This document shows positions 34,250 through 42,310 of a DNA stretch of 64,000 bases, one piece after another. The notes below the pieces were generated by a model, which worked only from the letters and a program-made list of their open reading frames with translations, made no database searches and was not told the DNA's origin. Both the position numbers and the translations under genes were made by a program. Within the stretch, counting starts at the first letter, position 1, and each line of letters starts with the position of its first letter. Origin of the DNA: Chitinophaga sp. CF118. Lineage in GTDB: Bacteria; Bacteroidota; Bacteroidia; Chitinophagales; Chitinophagaceae. The stretch spans positions 248,001 through 312,000 of the forward strand of contig NZ_FOMK01000005.1 in the NCBI RefSeq assembly GCF_900112615.1. Direction: 5' to 3'.

Positions 34250-34810
34250 TTATCCAATTATTCTATCCGGGTGCTTCTGAAGAAACTGCCCCCATCCTTT
34301 GCCTTTGCTCATATCCGGTAATGCACTGGATTCCTGGAAAAAGTGGCAGACTGCTACTGCCAGGGCATCTGTAGCATCCAGATAATCAGGGCGTTCGGAA
34401 AAATTCAGGATCCTTTGTAACATTTGCCAGATTTGCTCTTTATCTGCATTCCCATTACCTGTAATTGATTGCTTTACCTTTTTTGGGGAATATTCGGTTA
34501 CAGGTACTCCGGAATGCATAGCGGTTGCTATTGCGACTCCCTGCGCCCTGCCCAGTTTCAACATACTCTGGACGTTCTTGCCAAAGAAGGGGGCTTCTAT
34601 TGCGCAGGAAGCAGGTTTATGCGTTTGTATCAGCTCATGTACACGGGCGTGTATTAATTGCAGCCTTTCGTAGTGGTCTTTATGTTTGGACAATTTTAAT
34701 ACATCCATTTTCAACAGGCTGGCCTTTGTTCCCTCTACCAGTATCAGTCCATAACCCATTACCAGTGTACCGGGATCAATGCCCAGAATTATTTTTGCCT
34801 TGTTTGCCAA
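34250..34810 (-). CDS. ruvC: Holliday junction resolvase RuvC
   Basis: Dimeric endonuclease that cuts four-way junctions after RuvAB migration. The core has IILGIDPGT with the first catalytic Asp, CAIEAPFFGKNVQS with Glu, and the C-terminal DYLDATDALAVAVCH with the last two Asp. Start: the frame has no ATG before the core. TTG at 34810 reads LANKAKIILGIDPG, the position where relatives begin; a TTG at 34870 would add 20 residues. 186 aa from the chosen start. ruvA is not here; ruvB is 6.4 kb away on the same strand. Confidence 0.93.
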   Translation of the reverse strand: MANKAKIILGIDPGTLVMGYGLILVEGTKASLLKMDVLKLSKHKDHYERLQLIHARVHELIQTHKPASCAIEAPFFGKNVQSMLKLGRAQGVAIATAMHSGVPVTEYSPKKVKQSITGNGNADKEQIWQMLQRILNFSERPDYLDATDALAVAVCHFFQESSALPDMSKGKGWGQFLQKHPDRIIG

Positions 34811-34826
34811 CCACAGTTTATTTTTG
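34793..34826 (+). promoter_or_regulatory. Promoter of LPG-synthase-TM gene, inside the ruvC start region
   Basis: TTTG (34793-34796), 22 bp, TATTTTTG (34819-34826), an exact -7 box. It overlaps the first codons of ruvC on the other strand. Confidence 0.45.
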
Positions 34827-34841
34827 CTAAAATCTTGATGT

Positions 34842-35834
34842 CTGAACAAAAGTACCAAAATAATTCTCAATTACCTGCTGGGTGCAGTGCTTTTTGCCTG
34901 GTTAGCTTATTCTATTTACACCCAGGTGTTAACCAAACCTGATCTGCAGGTATCCCTCCGGCAGATGTTTTTCGCCCTGAAAAATAAGGGCGGAATGGCC
35001 ATGGTTATGGTGCTTATCGGTATGTTGTTCAATTGGGGGCTGGAAGCCCGTAAGTGGCAGATGCTCGTAAAACCTTTACAGAAGATATCTTTCCTGCGTG
35101 CATTCAGTGCAGTACTTTCGGGGGTATCCTTCTCTATTAATACCCCTAACCGCATTGGCGAATACGGAGGACGCGTGCTTTATCTGAAAAACAACCGTAG
35201 TAAGCTGAAGGCTATTGCTGCCACAATGGTTGGTAGCTTCAGCCAGTTGATCATTACTATTATCTTTGGGTTAATTGGTTTGATGTACTATATCAGCAAA
35301 TACACGCTGGTAAAGGACGATGGTCATTTGGCAGCTGGCTTCTGGGAGAAAATACTCTTAGGATTGCTTATTGTTGTTTGCGTATTGATCATATTATTAT
35401 ATTTTCGGTTGCAGATCATTCTGGCTATATTTGAAAAGATCCCGTTTCTGAAGAAAGCCAAAGTGTTTGTGCAGATCATTGTTCGTTACTCCGCAGGGGA
35501 CCTTGAACGTTTGTTACTGCTCTCAGCTTGCAGATACATAGTCTTCTCGGCACAGTATTTGATTTTGCTAAACTCTTTGGGCGTGGAAATGCTGTGGTGG
35601 CAAGGATTTTTGATGAATGCGGTCATTTATCTAGTGATGGCGCTGGTGCCAACGATCGCCATTGCCGAACTAGGCCTCCGTGGCAAAGTAAGCCTGTATT
35701 TCATGGGGCTGCTCAGTACGAACAGCCCGGCTATCATTGCAGCTACAGTGGGTATCTGGTGCATTAATCTGTTACTGCCCGCTATATTGGGCAGTGTGTT
35801 GTTGCTGGGAATCAAGATTTTTAAGGAAAAATAG
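34842..35834 (+). CDS. Lysylphosphatidylglycerol synthase TM-region family protein
   Basis: Polytopic inner-membrane protein of the LPG_synthase_TM family (PF03706), flippase-like, with about eight helices and no catalytic synthase domain. 330 aa from the proposed CTG 34842. The first ordinary start codon in frame is GTG 34887, but this would cut the first helix; codons 34845-34886 read NKSTKIILNYLLGA, a natural N-terminus for this family. A TGA at 34836 blocks further extension. An ATG at 34838 is one base out of frame. Conserved blocks include SFSINTPNRIGEYGGRVLYL and ALVPTIAIAELGLRGKVSLYF. The DUF3108 gene follows by 7 bp. Confidence 0.8.
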   Translation: MNKSTKIILNYLLGAVLFAWLAYSIYTQVLTKPDLQVSLRQMFFALKNKGGMAMVMVLIGMLFNWGLEARKWQMLVKPLQKISFLRAFSAVLSGVSFSINTPNRIGEYGGRVLYLKNNRSKLKAIAATMVGSFSQLIITIIFGLIGLMYYISKYTLVKDDGHLAAGFWEKILLGLLIVVCVLIILLYFRLQIILAIFEKIPFLKKAKVFVQIIVRYSAGDLERLLLLSACRYIVFSAQYLILLNSLGVEMLWWQGFLMNAVIYLVMALVPTIAIAELGLRGKVSLYFMGLLSTNSPAIIAATVGIWCINLLLPAILGSVLLLGIKIFKEK

Positions 35835-35841
35835 CTCACCA

Positions 35842-36633
35842 ATGAGGTTTATTTTACTCATCGTATTAAGTAGTCTGGCCATTGTCCGCCCTGTAATTGC
35901 ACAAACTGAATTTTGCGGTATTTCCAATACCAGCTTCAAACCTGGTGAAAGCATTACCTTCAAAGTATATTACAACCTCGGAAGACTCTTCGTAGGAGCC
36001 GGTGAAGCCGTGTTCACCTGCCAGCTGGAAAAACTGAACGGAAAGGATGTATATCATGTAGCCGGTACCGGTAAAACTTTTCGTACATACGACTGGTTCT
36101 TTAAAGTACGCGACAAATACGAAAGCTTCATAGATACCGCTACCTTACTCCCGCTTCGCTTTCTGCGCAACGTGGATGAAGGCGGATATAAGATCTATAA
36201 TAATGTTAGCTTCAACCATCCGCAAAACACCGCTACCAGTACCAACGGCACCTTTAAGATACCAGACTGCTCCCAGGATGTAATCAGTACCATCTATTAT
36301 GCCCGTAACATCAACTTTGACAAATACAAACCCGGCGATAAGATCCCTTTCAATATGTTCCTGGACGATAAAGTCTATAATATCTATATCCGGTACGTGG
36401 GTAAGGAGGTAGTGGAAACCAAATTCGGAAAGTTCCGGGCCATCAAGTTTACACCTTTGCTCATTAAAGGAACCTTGTTTGAAGGTGGCGAAAAAATGAA
36501 CGTCTGGGTAAGTGATGACGGAAATAAAGTTCCACTTCGTATAGACAGCCCCATTTCTGTTGGTAGTATCAAGGTTGATATGGTGGAATATAAGAACCTG
36601 CGTTATAACTTTAGTTCACTTATTAGTAAGTAA
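35842..36633 (+). CDS. DUF3108 secreted protein
   Basis: Secreted or periplasmic protein of the DUF3108 family (PF11306), function unknown, 263 aa. The open frame extends upstream to 35737 but that part is the shadow of the previous gene; ATG 35842, 7 bp after its stop, opens a signal peptide ending VIA before QTEFCG. The mature chain is all-beta: FKPGESITFKVYYNLGRLFV, a TYDWFFKVRDKYESFID block and a late WVSDDGNKVPLRIDSPISVG, typical of the family. It shares a transcript with the membrane protein before it. Confidence 0.85.
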   Translation: MRFILLIVLSSLAIVRPVIAQTEFCGISNTSFKPGESITFKVYYNLGRLFVGAGEAVFTCQLEKLNGKDVYHVAGTGKTFRTYDWFFKVRDKYESFIDTATLLPLRFLRNVDEGGYKIYNNVSFNHPQNTATSTNGTFKIPDCSQDVISTIYYARNINFDKYKPGDKIPFNMFLDDKVYNIYIRYVGKEVVETKFGKFRAIKFTPLLIKGTLFEGGEKMNVWVSDDGNKVPLRIDSPISVGSIKVDMVEYKNLRYNFSSLISK

Positions 36634-36681
36634 CTCAACGACTTTAGTCTTATCTTAACGTTCTGTGAACAATGGACTAAC

Positions 36682-36689
36682 TATATTTG
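36682..36689 (+). promoter_or_regulatory. -7 box of response regulator gene at 36714
   Basis: TATATTTG matches TAnnTTTG, 24 bp before the start codon. Confidence 0.5.
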
Positions 36690-36713
36690 TTCTACATTAA
36701 TACTTTATTGAAT

Positions 36714-37415
36714 ATGGAAGATCGTAAACCAAAAATATTATTGGCAGAAGATGATACCAACCTGGGAATGGTACTTAAAAATTACCTCGAACTGAATGAC
36801 TATGAAGTAGAGCTTTCCCGTGATGGAATCCTGGCGCTGGCTGCGTTCAGAAGAGATAAATTTGATATCTGCCTGCTGGATATCATGATGCCTAATATGG
36901 ATGGTTTTAAACTTGCAGAAGAAATCCGCGATGTAGACCCTGATATTCCATTATTCTTCCTGTCTGCCAAAACAATGAAAGAAGATATCATTCAGGGATA
37001 TAAACTAGGGGCAGATGATTACATCGCTAAACCGTTCGACAGTGAATTGCTGCTGCTGAAAATAAAGGCGATCCTGAAACGTAACCAGGAATTAAACAGC
37101 AAAGAAGAAGATATTCATGAGTTTAAGATAGGCCGGTATGAATTCAATGCACGCCTGCGCACATTAGCACGTGACGGTGAAACACATACGCTTTCTCCTA
37201 AAGAGAATGAGTTGCTGCGTATGTTGTGTGAACACAAAAACGATCTGCTGCCGCGTGAACTGGCGTTGAAAAAAATATGGGGTAGCGATACCTACTTCAA
37301 TGGTCGCAGCATGGATGTATATATTGCCAAACTGCGTAAGTATCTGAAAGAAGATACAAATATTGAGATTGTGAACATCCATGGAAATGGATTCCGGCTG
37401 GTGGTAAAAGAATAG
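36714..37415 (+). CDS. Orphan response regulator, OmpR family (RprY-like)
   Basis: 233-aa DNA-binding response regulator. ATG 36714 is chosen; the frame upstream to 36687 contains only the promoter region. Receiver: AEDD, Asp56 in CLLDIMMPNMDGFKLAEEIR, FLSAKT and IAKPFDSELLLLKI. Winged helix: LSPKENELLRMLCEHKNDLL and NGRSMDVYIAKLRKYL. Paralogous in appearance to the regulator at 33398. No kinase is adjacent: the next gene pair, after a terminator, is a separate complete two-component system. It follows the LPG-TM/DUF3108 unit by 80 bp. Confidence 0.9.
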   Translation: MEDRKPKILLAEDDTNLGMVLKNYLELNDYEVELSRDGILALAAFRRDKFDICLLDIMMPNMDGFKLAEEIRDVDPDIPLFFLSAKTMKEDIIQGYKLGADDYIAKPFDSELLLLKIKAILKRNQELNSKEEDIHEFKIGRYEFNARLRTLARDGETHTLSPKENELLRMLCEHKNDLLPRELALKKIWGSDTYFNGRSMDVYIAKLRKYLKEDTNIEIVNIHGNGFRLVVKE

Positions 37416-37432
37416 AACATATTAATTATATT

Positions 37433-37470
37433 AAGGCTCCTGACGAAATTCATTGTCAGGAGCTTTTCAT
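37433..37470 (+). terminator. Terminator between two response regulator genes
   Basis: Stem of 9 perfect pairs (37436-37444 with 37455-37463), extended by G.T and A-T pairs, 10-nt loop and a T-rich tail. Confidence 0.8.
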
Positions 37471-37485
37471 TTTTTAGCCGCGCAG

Positions 37486-38175
37486 ATGAAATTATTACTG
37501 ATAGAAGATGAACCATCCGTAGTATCATTTATCCGGCGATACCTTACAGAAGCTGGGTATGATGTGAGTGTGGCACTGGACGGACATGCCGGGCTGCAGA
37601 TGGCCACAGACAATGCTTTTCAGCTGATCATACTGGATGTTATGTTGCCGGGAATGAACGGAGTTGCAGTATGCAAGCAATTGCGCAAACAGCAGGATAC
37701 CACACCTATTCTGATGCTGACAGCCCTTGGCTCTACAGAAAATGTGGTGTCGGGCCTGGATAGCGGTGCCGATGATTACCTGGTAAAACCTTTTAAACAG
37801 GCGGAGTTGCTGGCGCGTATCCGTTCACTACTCAGGAGACAGCCGGAAGCTACATCTGCATTATCTCCCTCCAATATTCTGAAGATTGCAGACCTGGAAC
37901 TGGATACACATACCAAAAGCGCCAGCCGTTGCAATGAAACGATAGTATTAACTGCTACAGAATACCGGTTGCTGGAGTATATGATGAAAAACCCCCGCCG
38001 GGTATTATCCCGGATGGAGATTCTGGAAAATGTATGGGGCGTGGATTTTAATATGAATACCAAAGTAGTAGATGTGTACGTCAATTACCTGCGCAAAAAA
38101 GTGAACCGAAAAGGATTGTCTACCCTGATCCAGACGGTGGTAGGTATGGGTTACATGTTGAAGGAAGAAGAATGA
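37486..38175 (+). CDS. Response regulator, OmpR family, of a complete two-component pair
   Basis: 229-aa regulator starting at ATG 37486. Receiver with EDE (7-9), Asp51 in LIILDVMLPGMNGV, TALGSTENVV and LVKPFKQAELLARI; winged helix with LTATEYRLLEYMMKNPRRVL and NTKVVDVYVNYLRKKV. It has the CusR/MprA-like type rather than the RprY-like type of the two orphans. Its stop overlaps the kinase start by 4 bp (ATGA). Three near-perfect and three weaker TTAC units with 11-bp spacing, a pattern expected for OmpR-family sites, stand directly behind the kinase gene. Confidence 0.92.
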   Translation: MKLLLIEDEPSVVSFIRRYLTEAGYDVSVALDGHAGLQMATDNAFQLIILDVMLPGMNGVAVCKQLRKQQDTTPILMLTALGSTENVVSGLDSGADDYLVKPFKQAELLARIRSLLRRQPEATSALSPSNILKIADLELDTHTKSASRCNETIVLTATEYRLLEYMMKNPRRVLSRMEILENVWGVDFNMNTKVVDVYVNYLRKKVNRKGLSTLIQTVVGMGYMLKEEE

Positions 38176-39533
38176 AGATACGCTATAAGATATTAATCCT
38201 GTTTACGGTACTAACGGTGTCCATTATACTCTTAATGGCCACATTTGCCTATTTGCTGACTAACCGGCATTCATTCGCTGACTTCTATAAACGGCTGGAA
38301 ATAAGGGCCTACATTGCTGCAAGAGCAGCATTTGAAGAAAACGGTGCTGCCTACGAGCAGATCAGGAATGAACACCTCGAACGCTTACCATATGAACAGG
38401 AATATTTCCTTAAAAGGGATAGCAGCGGAAAAGTTGCAACAGATCCCCGATTAAAAGATCTTCCCCGAACCTTTATCAGCAAAGCCCTTACAGCAGGCAA
38501 AGCTACCTACAGGCACAATGATACCTTTTACGAAGGGGTACGTTACGTGAAGGAACAAACGACGTATGTAGTGATTGTATCTGCCCGTAATGATTACGGT
38601 TCGCGGTACCTGGCAGATCTCCGGAAGGTGCTGCTGTTGTGCATTGTTATTGCCGCAATTGTAGTAGTAACAGCGGGTCTGTTCTTTTCCCGTTATATTC
38701 TGCAACCGGTGCGGCAGATTACTTCCCAGGTAAAGAATATCAGAGCCCATAACCTGCACCTGCGGCTGAATGCACAGAACAGCGGGGATGAAATGAGTGA
38801 ACTGGCGCAAACCTTCAATAATATGCTGGACCGCCTGGAAACAGCTTTTGAAACACAGAATAACTTTGTAAGCAATGCTTCTCATGAACTGGGTACACCG
38901 CTGACTGCCATCATAGGAGAGGCCGAACTGGCATTAAATAAACAACGCCCGGAAGAGCAGTACCGTCAGTCATTACAGGTAATTCTACAGGAGGCGGAGC
39001 GGTTGGAGCATATCACTAAGAGCCTGCTTAATCTTGCCCAGACAGGATTTGACGGCAAACGCCAGCAACTGGAAAAGATCCGGACAGATGAGCTGATCTT
39101 TAGCGTAAAGAATACCATTGACCGGATTAACCCGGAAAACAAGGTTGAGATTGATTATACAATGCTGCCGGAAGATGAGGATAAACTTTGCGTGCTGGGA
39201 AATGCTCAACTGCTGCAACTTGCATTAAGCAATATTGTACAGAATGCCTGTAAGTATTCAGACAACCGTCCTGCCTATATAGCGCTTGCAGCTACAGATA
39301 AGAGTAACATCATCATCATAAAAGACAATGGCATTGGCATCCCCGCCCATGATCTTCCATTTATTTATGAGCCCTTTTTCCGGGCATCCAATACCAGCAG
39401 TTACAAGGGATATGGCATCGGATTACCACTGGCGCGTAATATCATCCGCCTGCATGGAGGAAATATGATAGTGAATAGTCAGCAGGACCAGGGAACAGAG
39501 ATCAGGATTACTCTGCCAACCTATATTGAATAG
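38172..39533 (+). CDS. Sensor histidine kinase with HAMP domain
   Basis: 453-aa membrane kinase paired with the regulator just before it. Two helices (about residues 7-29 and 158-178) enclose a periplasmic sensor domain of about 130 residues. HAMP follows (PVRQITSQVKNIRAHNLHLR), then the dimerisation box SNASHELGTPLTAI with His238, an N box (NIVQNACKYS), DNGIGIP, an F box (YEPFFRAS) and GYGIGLPLARNI. The Gly-Thr-Pro version of the H box is typical of Bacteroidota kinases close to CusS. The signal is unknown. Confidence 0.92.
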   Translation: MKIRYKILILFTVLTVSIILLMATFAYLLTNRHSFADFYKRLEIRAYIAARAAFEENGAAYEQIRNEHLERLPYEQEYFLKRDSSGKVATDPRLKDLPRTFISKALTAGKATYRHNDTFYEGVRYVKEQTTYVVIVSARNDYGSRYLADLRKVLLLCIVIAAIVVVTAGLFFSRYILQPVRQITSQVKNIRAHNLHLRLNAQNSGDEMSELAQTFNNMLDRLETAFETQNNFVSNASHELGTPLTAIIGEAELALNKQRPEEQYRQSLQVILQEAERLEHITKSLLNLAQTGFDGKRQQLEKIRTDELIFSVKNTIDRINPENKVEIDYTMLPEDEDKLCVLGNAQLLQLALSNIVQNACKYSDNRPAYIALAATDKSNIIIIKDNGIGIPAHDLPFIYEPFFRASNTSSYKGYGIGLPLARNIIRLHGGNMIVNSQQDQGTEIRITLPTYIE

Positions 39534-39534
39534 T

Positions 39535-39614
39535 TTCTTACCAGATTCTTACCACATTTTTACCTTTCTTTTATCTGATCCTTACGGGTTACTAACCTCA
39601 TGCTGATAGTTTTG
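39535..39614 (+). promoter_or_regulatory. UspA/bestrophin promoter with six 11-bp phased repeats
   Basis: Six consecutive 11-bp units (39535-39600) each carry TTAC or a near match at the same offset: TTAC at 39538, 39549 and 39560, TTAT at 39571, TTAC at 39582, TAAC at 39593. The array ends 6 bp before TAGTTTTG (39607-39614), an exact -7 box, and covers the place where a -33 box would be. This is the layout of a promoter activated by an OmpR-family regulator. Confidence 0.65.
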
Positions 39615-39630
39615 TGTTAAAACAAGACAT

Positions 39631-40110
39631 ATGAAACATGTATTGATACCTACAGATTTTTCCATCCGGTCTCTTCGTGTACTCCATAGCGTTGTAGAGA
39701 AATTCGGACATGAGCCATTGACTATAGTTATGATGCACGCGTTGCGGATGCCCACTTCTATTACAGATCTGATGATGCTGTCCCGCAGGTCTGCACATTA
39801 TGACCTGATTACTGAAGATTACAAAGATGCGTGTGAGATTATCCGGAATAAATATGCTTCTTCCATCCATCTGCTGAAGACAGAATTCTTATTCGGTAAT
39901 ACCAGTAGTGTTTTCAGGAATTTCCTTCAGTACCAGAATATTGATGTGATTGCATGTGCCGCTACGGAAGAATTCAGGCTGGCAGGTAAGGATAGTTATA
40001 ATCCGGCTACCCTTATCAGTAAAAGTAAATATCCTGTTTACAAGGTGCCTTTAAAACAGCGTAAAGAGAAATTCCTGGTATCTGCAATGTCGGAGCTGTT
40101 CGAAGTATGA
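39631..40110 (+). CDS. UspA-like universal stress domain protein
   Basis: Small cytosolic protein of 159 aa with a Usp-like Rossmann fold: strand 1 KHVLIPTDFS with the usual Asp at the nucleotide site, a middle strand TIVMMHALRMP, and DVIACAATEEFRLAGKDSY. The ATP-binding GxxGxxxxG(S/T) signature near the C-terminus is not obvious, so it may not bind ATP. It lies behind the phased-repeat promoter and 33 bp before the bestrophin gene, so both are probably induced together by the two-component pair upstream; that is inference. Confidence 0.65.
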   Translation: MKHVLIPTDFSIRSLRVLHSVVEKFGHEPLTIVMMHALRMPTSITDLMMLSRRSAHYDLITEDYKDACEIIRNKYASSIHLLKTEFLFGNTSSVFRNFLQYQNIDVIACAATEEFRLAGKDSYNPATLISKSKYPVYKVPLKQRKEKFLVSAMSELFEV

Positions 40111-40143
40111 ACAATTGCAGAATTATCTTAAAAACCGTTGTAT

Positions 40144-41052
40144 ATGTTGCTGAAAGAAAATATCCCGTTGAAGTATGTTTTCGGGAAAATAAAATATGAA
40201 GTATTGCTGATAGCCGTGTACACGCTTTTTATAGTGCTGCTGCACGACCAGTTTAATTTAAGGGATATGGCGATTCCCTTATCTGTACCCATGATCATGG
40301 GTACCGTGATCTCCCTGTTGCTGGCTTTCCGTTCAAACCAGGCATACGACCGGTGGTGGGAAGCACGTACTATCTGGGGTGCTATTGTGAATGATTCACG
40401 TTCTTTAACGAGACAGATCCTGTCTTTTATGGATGATCAATATAAGACGGAAGAGATTGTGAACTTCCGGGAGCGGATGGTACGGCGGCAGATAGCATGG
40501 TGTTATGCCCTGAGTCAGACTTTGAGGGGATTGGATGCAAAAGAGGGATTGGAAAAACATTTGTCGAAGAGAGAGATTGCATTTGTATCCCGCTATGCTA
40601 ATATTCCTATGGCATTGCTGGAACTGCATGCGCGGGATCTGAACTATGCTTTAAAACAGGAGTGGCTGAATACTTATCAGCAGGTAGAAATAGACCGGAC
40701 ACTTAGCAGACTTTGCGATGCGATGGGGAAATGTGAACGGATCAAAAATACCGTGTTCCCGGCTACCTACAGCCTGTATATTCACTTCTCTATGAACTTT
40801 TTCATTCTGTTATTACCCTTTGCCCTGATCGAGGATTTTGGGATATTGGAAATACCCATGGTGGTATCAATTGCCGCGTCTTTTCTGCTGATAGAAAAGA
40901 TGGCGATCCATCTGCAGGATCCGTTTGATAATAAACCTACAGATACGCCGATGACGGCGATATCCCGGAATATAGAAAAGGATCTGAAGCAGATGTTGAA
41001 TGATCATCATCTACCGGAGAGTGCTGCCGTTTATAAGTACTATGTGATGTAA
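40144..41052 (+). CDS. Bestrophin family anion channel
   Basis: Inner-membrane protein of the bacterial bestrophin family (PF25539, formerly UPF0187), a pentameric ion channel. ATG 40144 is preferred to TTG 40138. 302 aa. The hallmark SLLLAFRSNQAYDRWWEART (near residue 60) is present, followed by LTRQIL, RQIAWCYALSQTLRG and, in the second membrane pair, PFALIEDFGILEIPMVVSIA and the LQDPFDNKPTDTPM tail. Residues for ion choice cannot be judged here. Likely in one transcript with the UspA-like gene. Confidence 0.92.
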   Translation: MLLKENIPLKYVFGKIKYEVLLIAVYTLFIVLLHDQFNLRDMAIPLSVPMIMGTVISLLLAFRSNQAYDRWWEARTIWGAIVNDSRSLTRQILSFMDDQYKTEEIVNFRERMVRRQIAWCYALSQTLRGLDAKEGLEKHLSKREIAFVSRYANIPMALLELHARDLNYALKQEWLNTYQQVEIDRTLSRLCDAMGKCERIKNTVFPATYSLYIHFSMNFFILLLPFALIEDFGILEIPMVVSIAASFLLIEKMAIHLQDPFDNKPTDTPMTAISRNIEKDLKQMLNDHHLPESAAVYKYYVM

Positions 41053-41107
41053 AACCGGATGAGTTCCCTTTTAATGAGGGTAAGGAAATAAGAATCGTTA
41101 GTGTGGA

Positions 41108-41141
41108 AGCGGTCAGAAGGGTTAAGTCCTCTCTGACCGCT
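41108..41141 (+). terminator. Terminator between bestrophin gene and ruvB
   Basis: Perfect 10-bp stem (41108-41117 with 41132-41141) with partial pairing inside the loop and a T-rich tail. It lies between convergent genes. Confidence 0.8.
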
Positions 41142-41185
41142 ATTTATTTTATACAAATGAATTGAGGATTTTGGACTGCTTTGTT

Positions 41186-42214
41186 TTAGAACAGGAGCCC
41201 GCCTTCGGCACCTCCTCTTGGAGCTTTGCCCAGATGGATATATGCTTTTTCAGTTACTTCCCGTCCTCTCGGAGTGCGTTTAATGAAGCCTTCCTGGATC
41301 AGGAAAGGTTCGTAGACTTCTTCGATGGTACCGGATTCTTCTCCTACAGCTGTTGCAATGGTAGTAATACCTACCGGTCCGCCTTTAAAGTTTTCGATGA
41401 TGGTGAGCAGGATACGGTTATCCATTTCATCCAGTCCGTACTCATCTACATTCAGGGCTTTCAGGCTATACTTTGCAATGTCAAGATCGATCACGCCATT
41501 GCCCACTACCTGTGCAAAGTCGCGCACACGGCGCAACAGGCCATTGGCAATACGCGGAGTACCGCGGGAGCGCCGGGCTATTTCCATAGCGGCATCAGAG
41601 GTGATCTTGGTTTGAAGGAGCCCGGCAGCCCGCCAGATGATCTTTTGCAGGGTAGCCGCATTGTAATATTCCAGCCTGGATTTAATACCAAAGCGGGAGA
41701 GGAGCGGTGCTGTGAGCAATCCTGAACGGGTTGTAGCGCCTATGAGTGTAAAAGGGTGTATGGTGATCTGAATGGACCGTGCACTTGGACCCGTATCTAT
41801 CATGATGTCGATACGATAGTCTTCCATAGCAGAATACAGGTATTCTTCCACCACATTGCTGAGGCGATGTATTTCATCAATGAACAGCACATCTCTTTCT
41901 TCCAGATTGGTGAGTAGTCCTGCCAGGTCGCCGGGCTTTTCAATAACCGGTCCTGATGTTTCGCGGATATTCACTCCCATTTCATTGGATACAATACGGG
42001 AAAGCGTGGTTTTTCCCAGGCCGGGAGGGCCATGGAATAAAATATGATCCAGTGCTTCACCCCGCAGTTTTGCAGCCTTGATAAATATCTTAAGATTATC
42101 AATGATCTGGTCCTGCCCGGAGAAATCCACGATTTCTTTGGGCCGGATGCTGTTCTCGAACTCCTTTTCTGCCGCACCCGGGCGGTTTTCTTCTGGTCTT
42201 AGCGGATTAGACAT
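41186..42214 (-). CDS. ruvB: Holliday junction branch migration helicase RuvB
   Basis: AAA+ motor that drives branch migration with RuvA. 342 aa. Walker A HGPPGLGKTTLS, Walker B VLFIDEIHRLS, sensor 1 ATTRSGLLTAPLLSRFGI, arginine finger and the C-terminal winged helix with YIHLGKAPRGGAEGGLLF. All key residues are present. It is monocistronic and not linked to ruvA or ruvC, a common dispersed arrangement outside proteobacteria. Confidence 0.97.
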   Translation of the reverse strand: MSNPLRPEENRPGAAEKEFENSIRPKEIVDFSGQDQIIDNLKIFIKAAKLRGEALDHILFHGPPGLGKTTLSRIVSNEMGVNIRETSGPVIEKPGDLAGLLTNLEERDVLFIDEIHRLSNVVEEYLYSAMEDYRIDIMIDTGPSARSIQITIHPFTLIGATTRSGLLTAPLLSRFGIKSRLEYYNAATLQKIIWRAAGLLQTKITSDAAMEIARRSRGTPRIANGLLRRVRDFAQVVGNGVIDLDIAKYSLKALNVDEYGLDEMDNRILLTIIENFKGGPVGITTIATAVGEESGTIEEVYEPFLIQEGFIKRTPRGREVTEKAYIHLGKAPRGGAEGGLLF

Positions 42215-42310
42215 ATCAGGGCGAAAGTTACCAAAAATATGGCTGTCTGAGTAGGTCTGTTAAACAATGTTTGCTATATTGTATAACACGTTAGCCTTAA
42301 TAGAGATTCT

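Noticed and set aside
35737..35841. N-terminal extension of the DUF3108 frame
   Set aside because: This part overlaps the previous gene in another frame and lacks sense as a signal; ATG 35842 gives a proper signal peptide.
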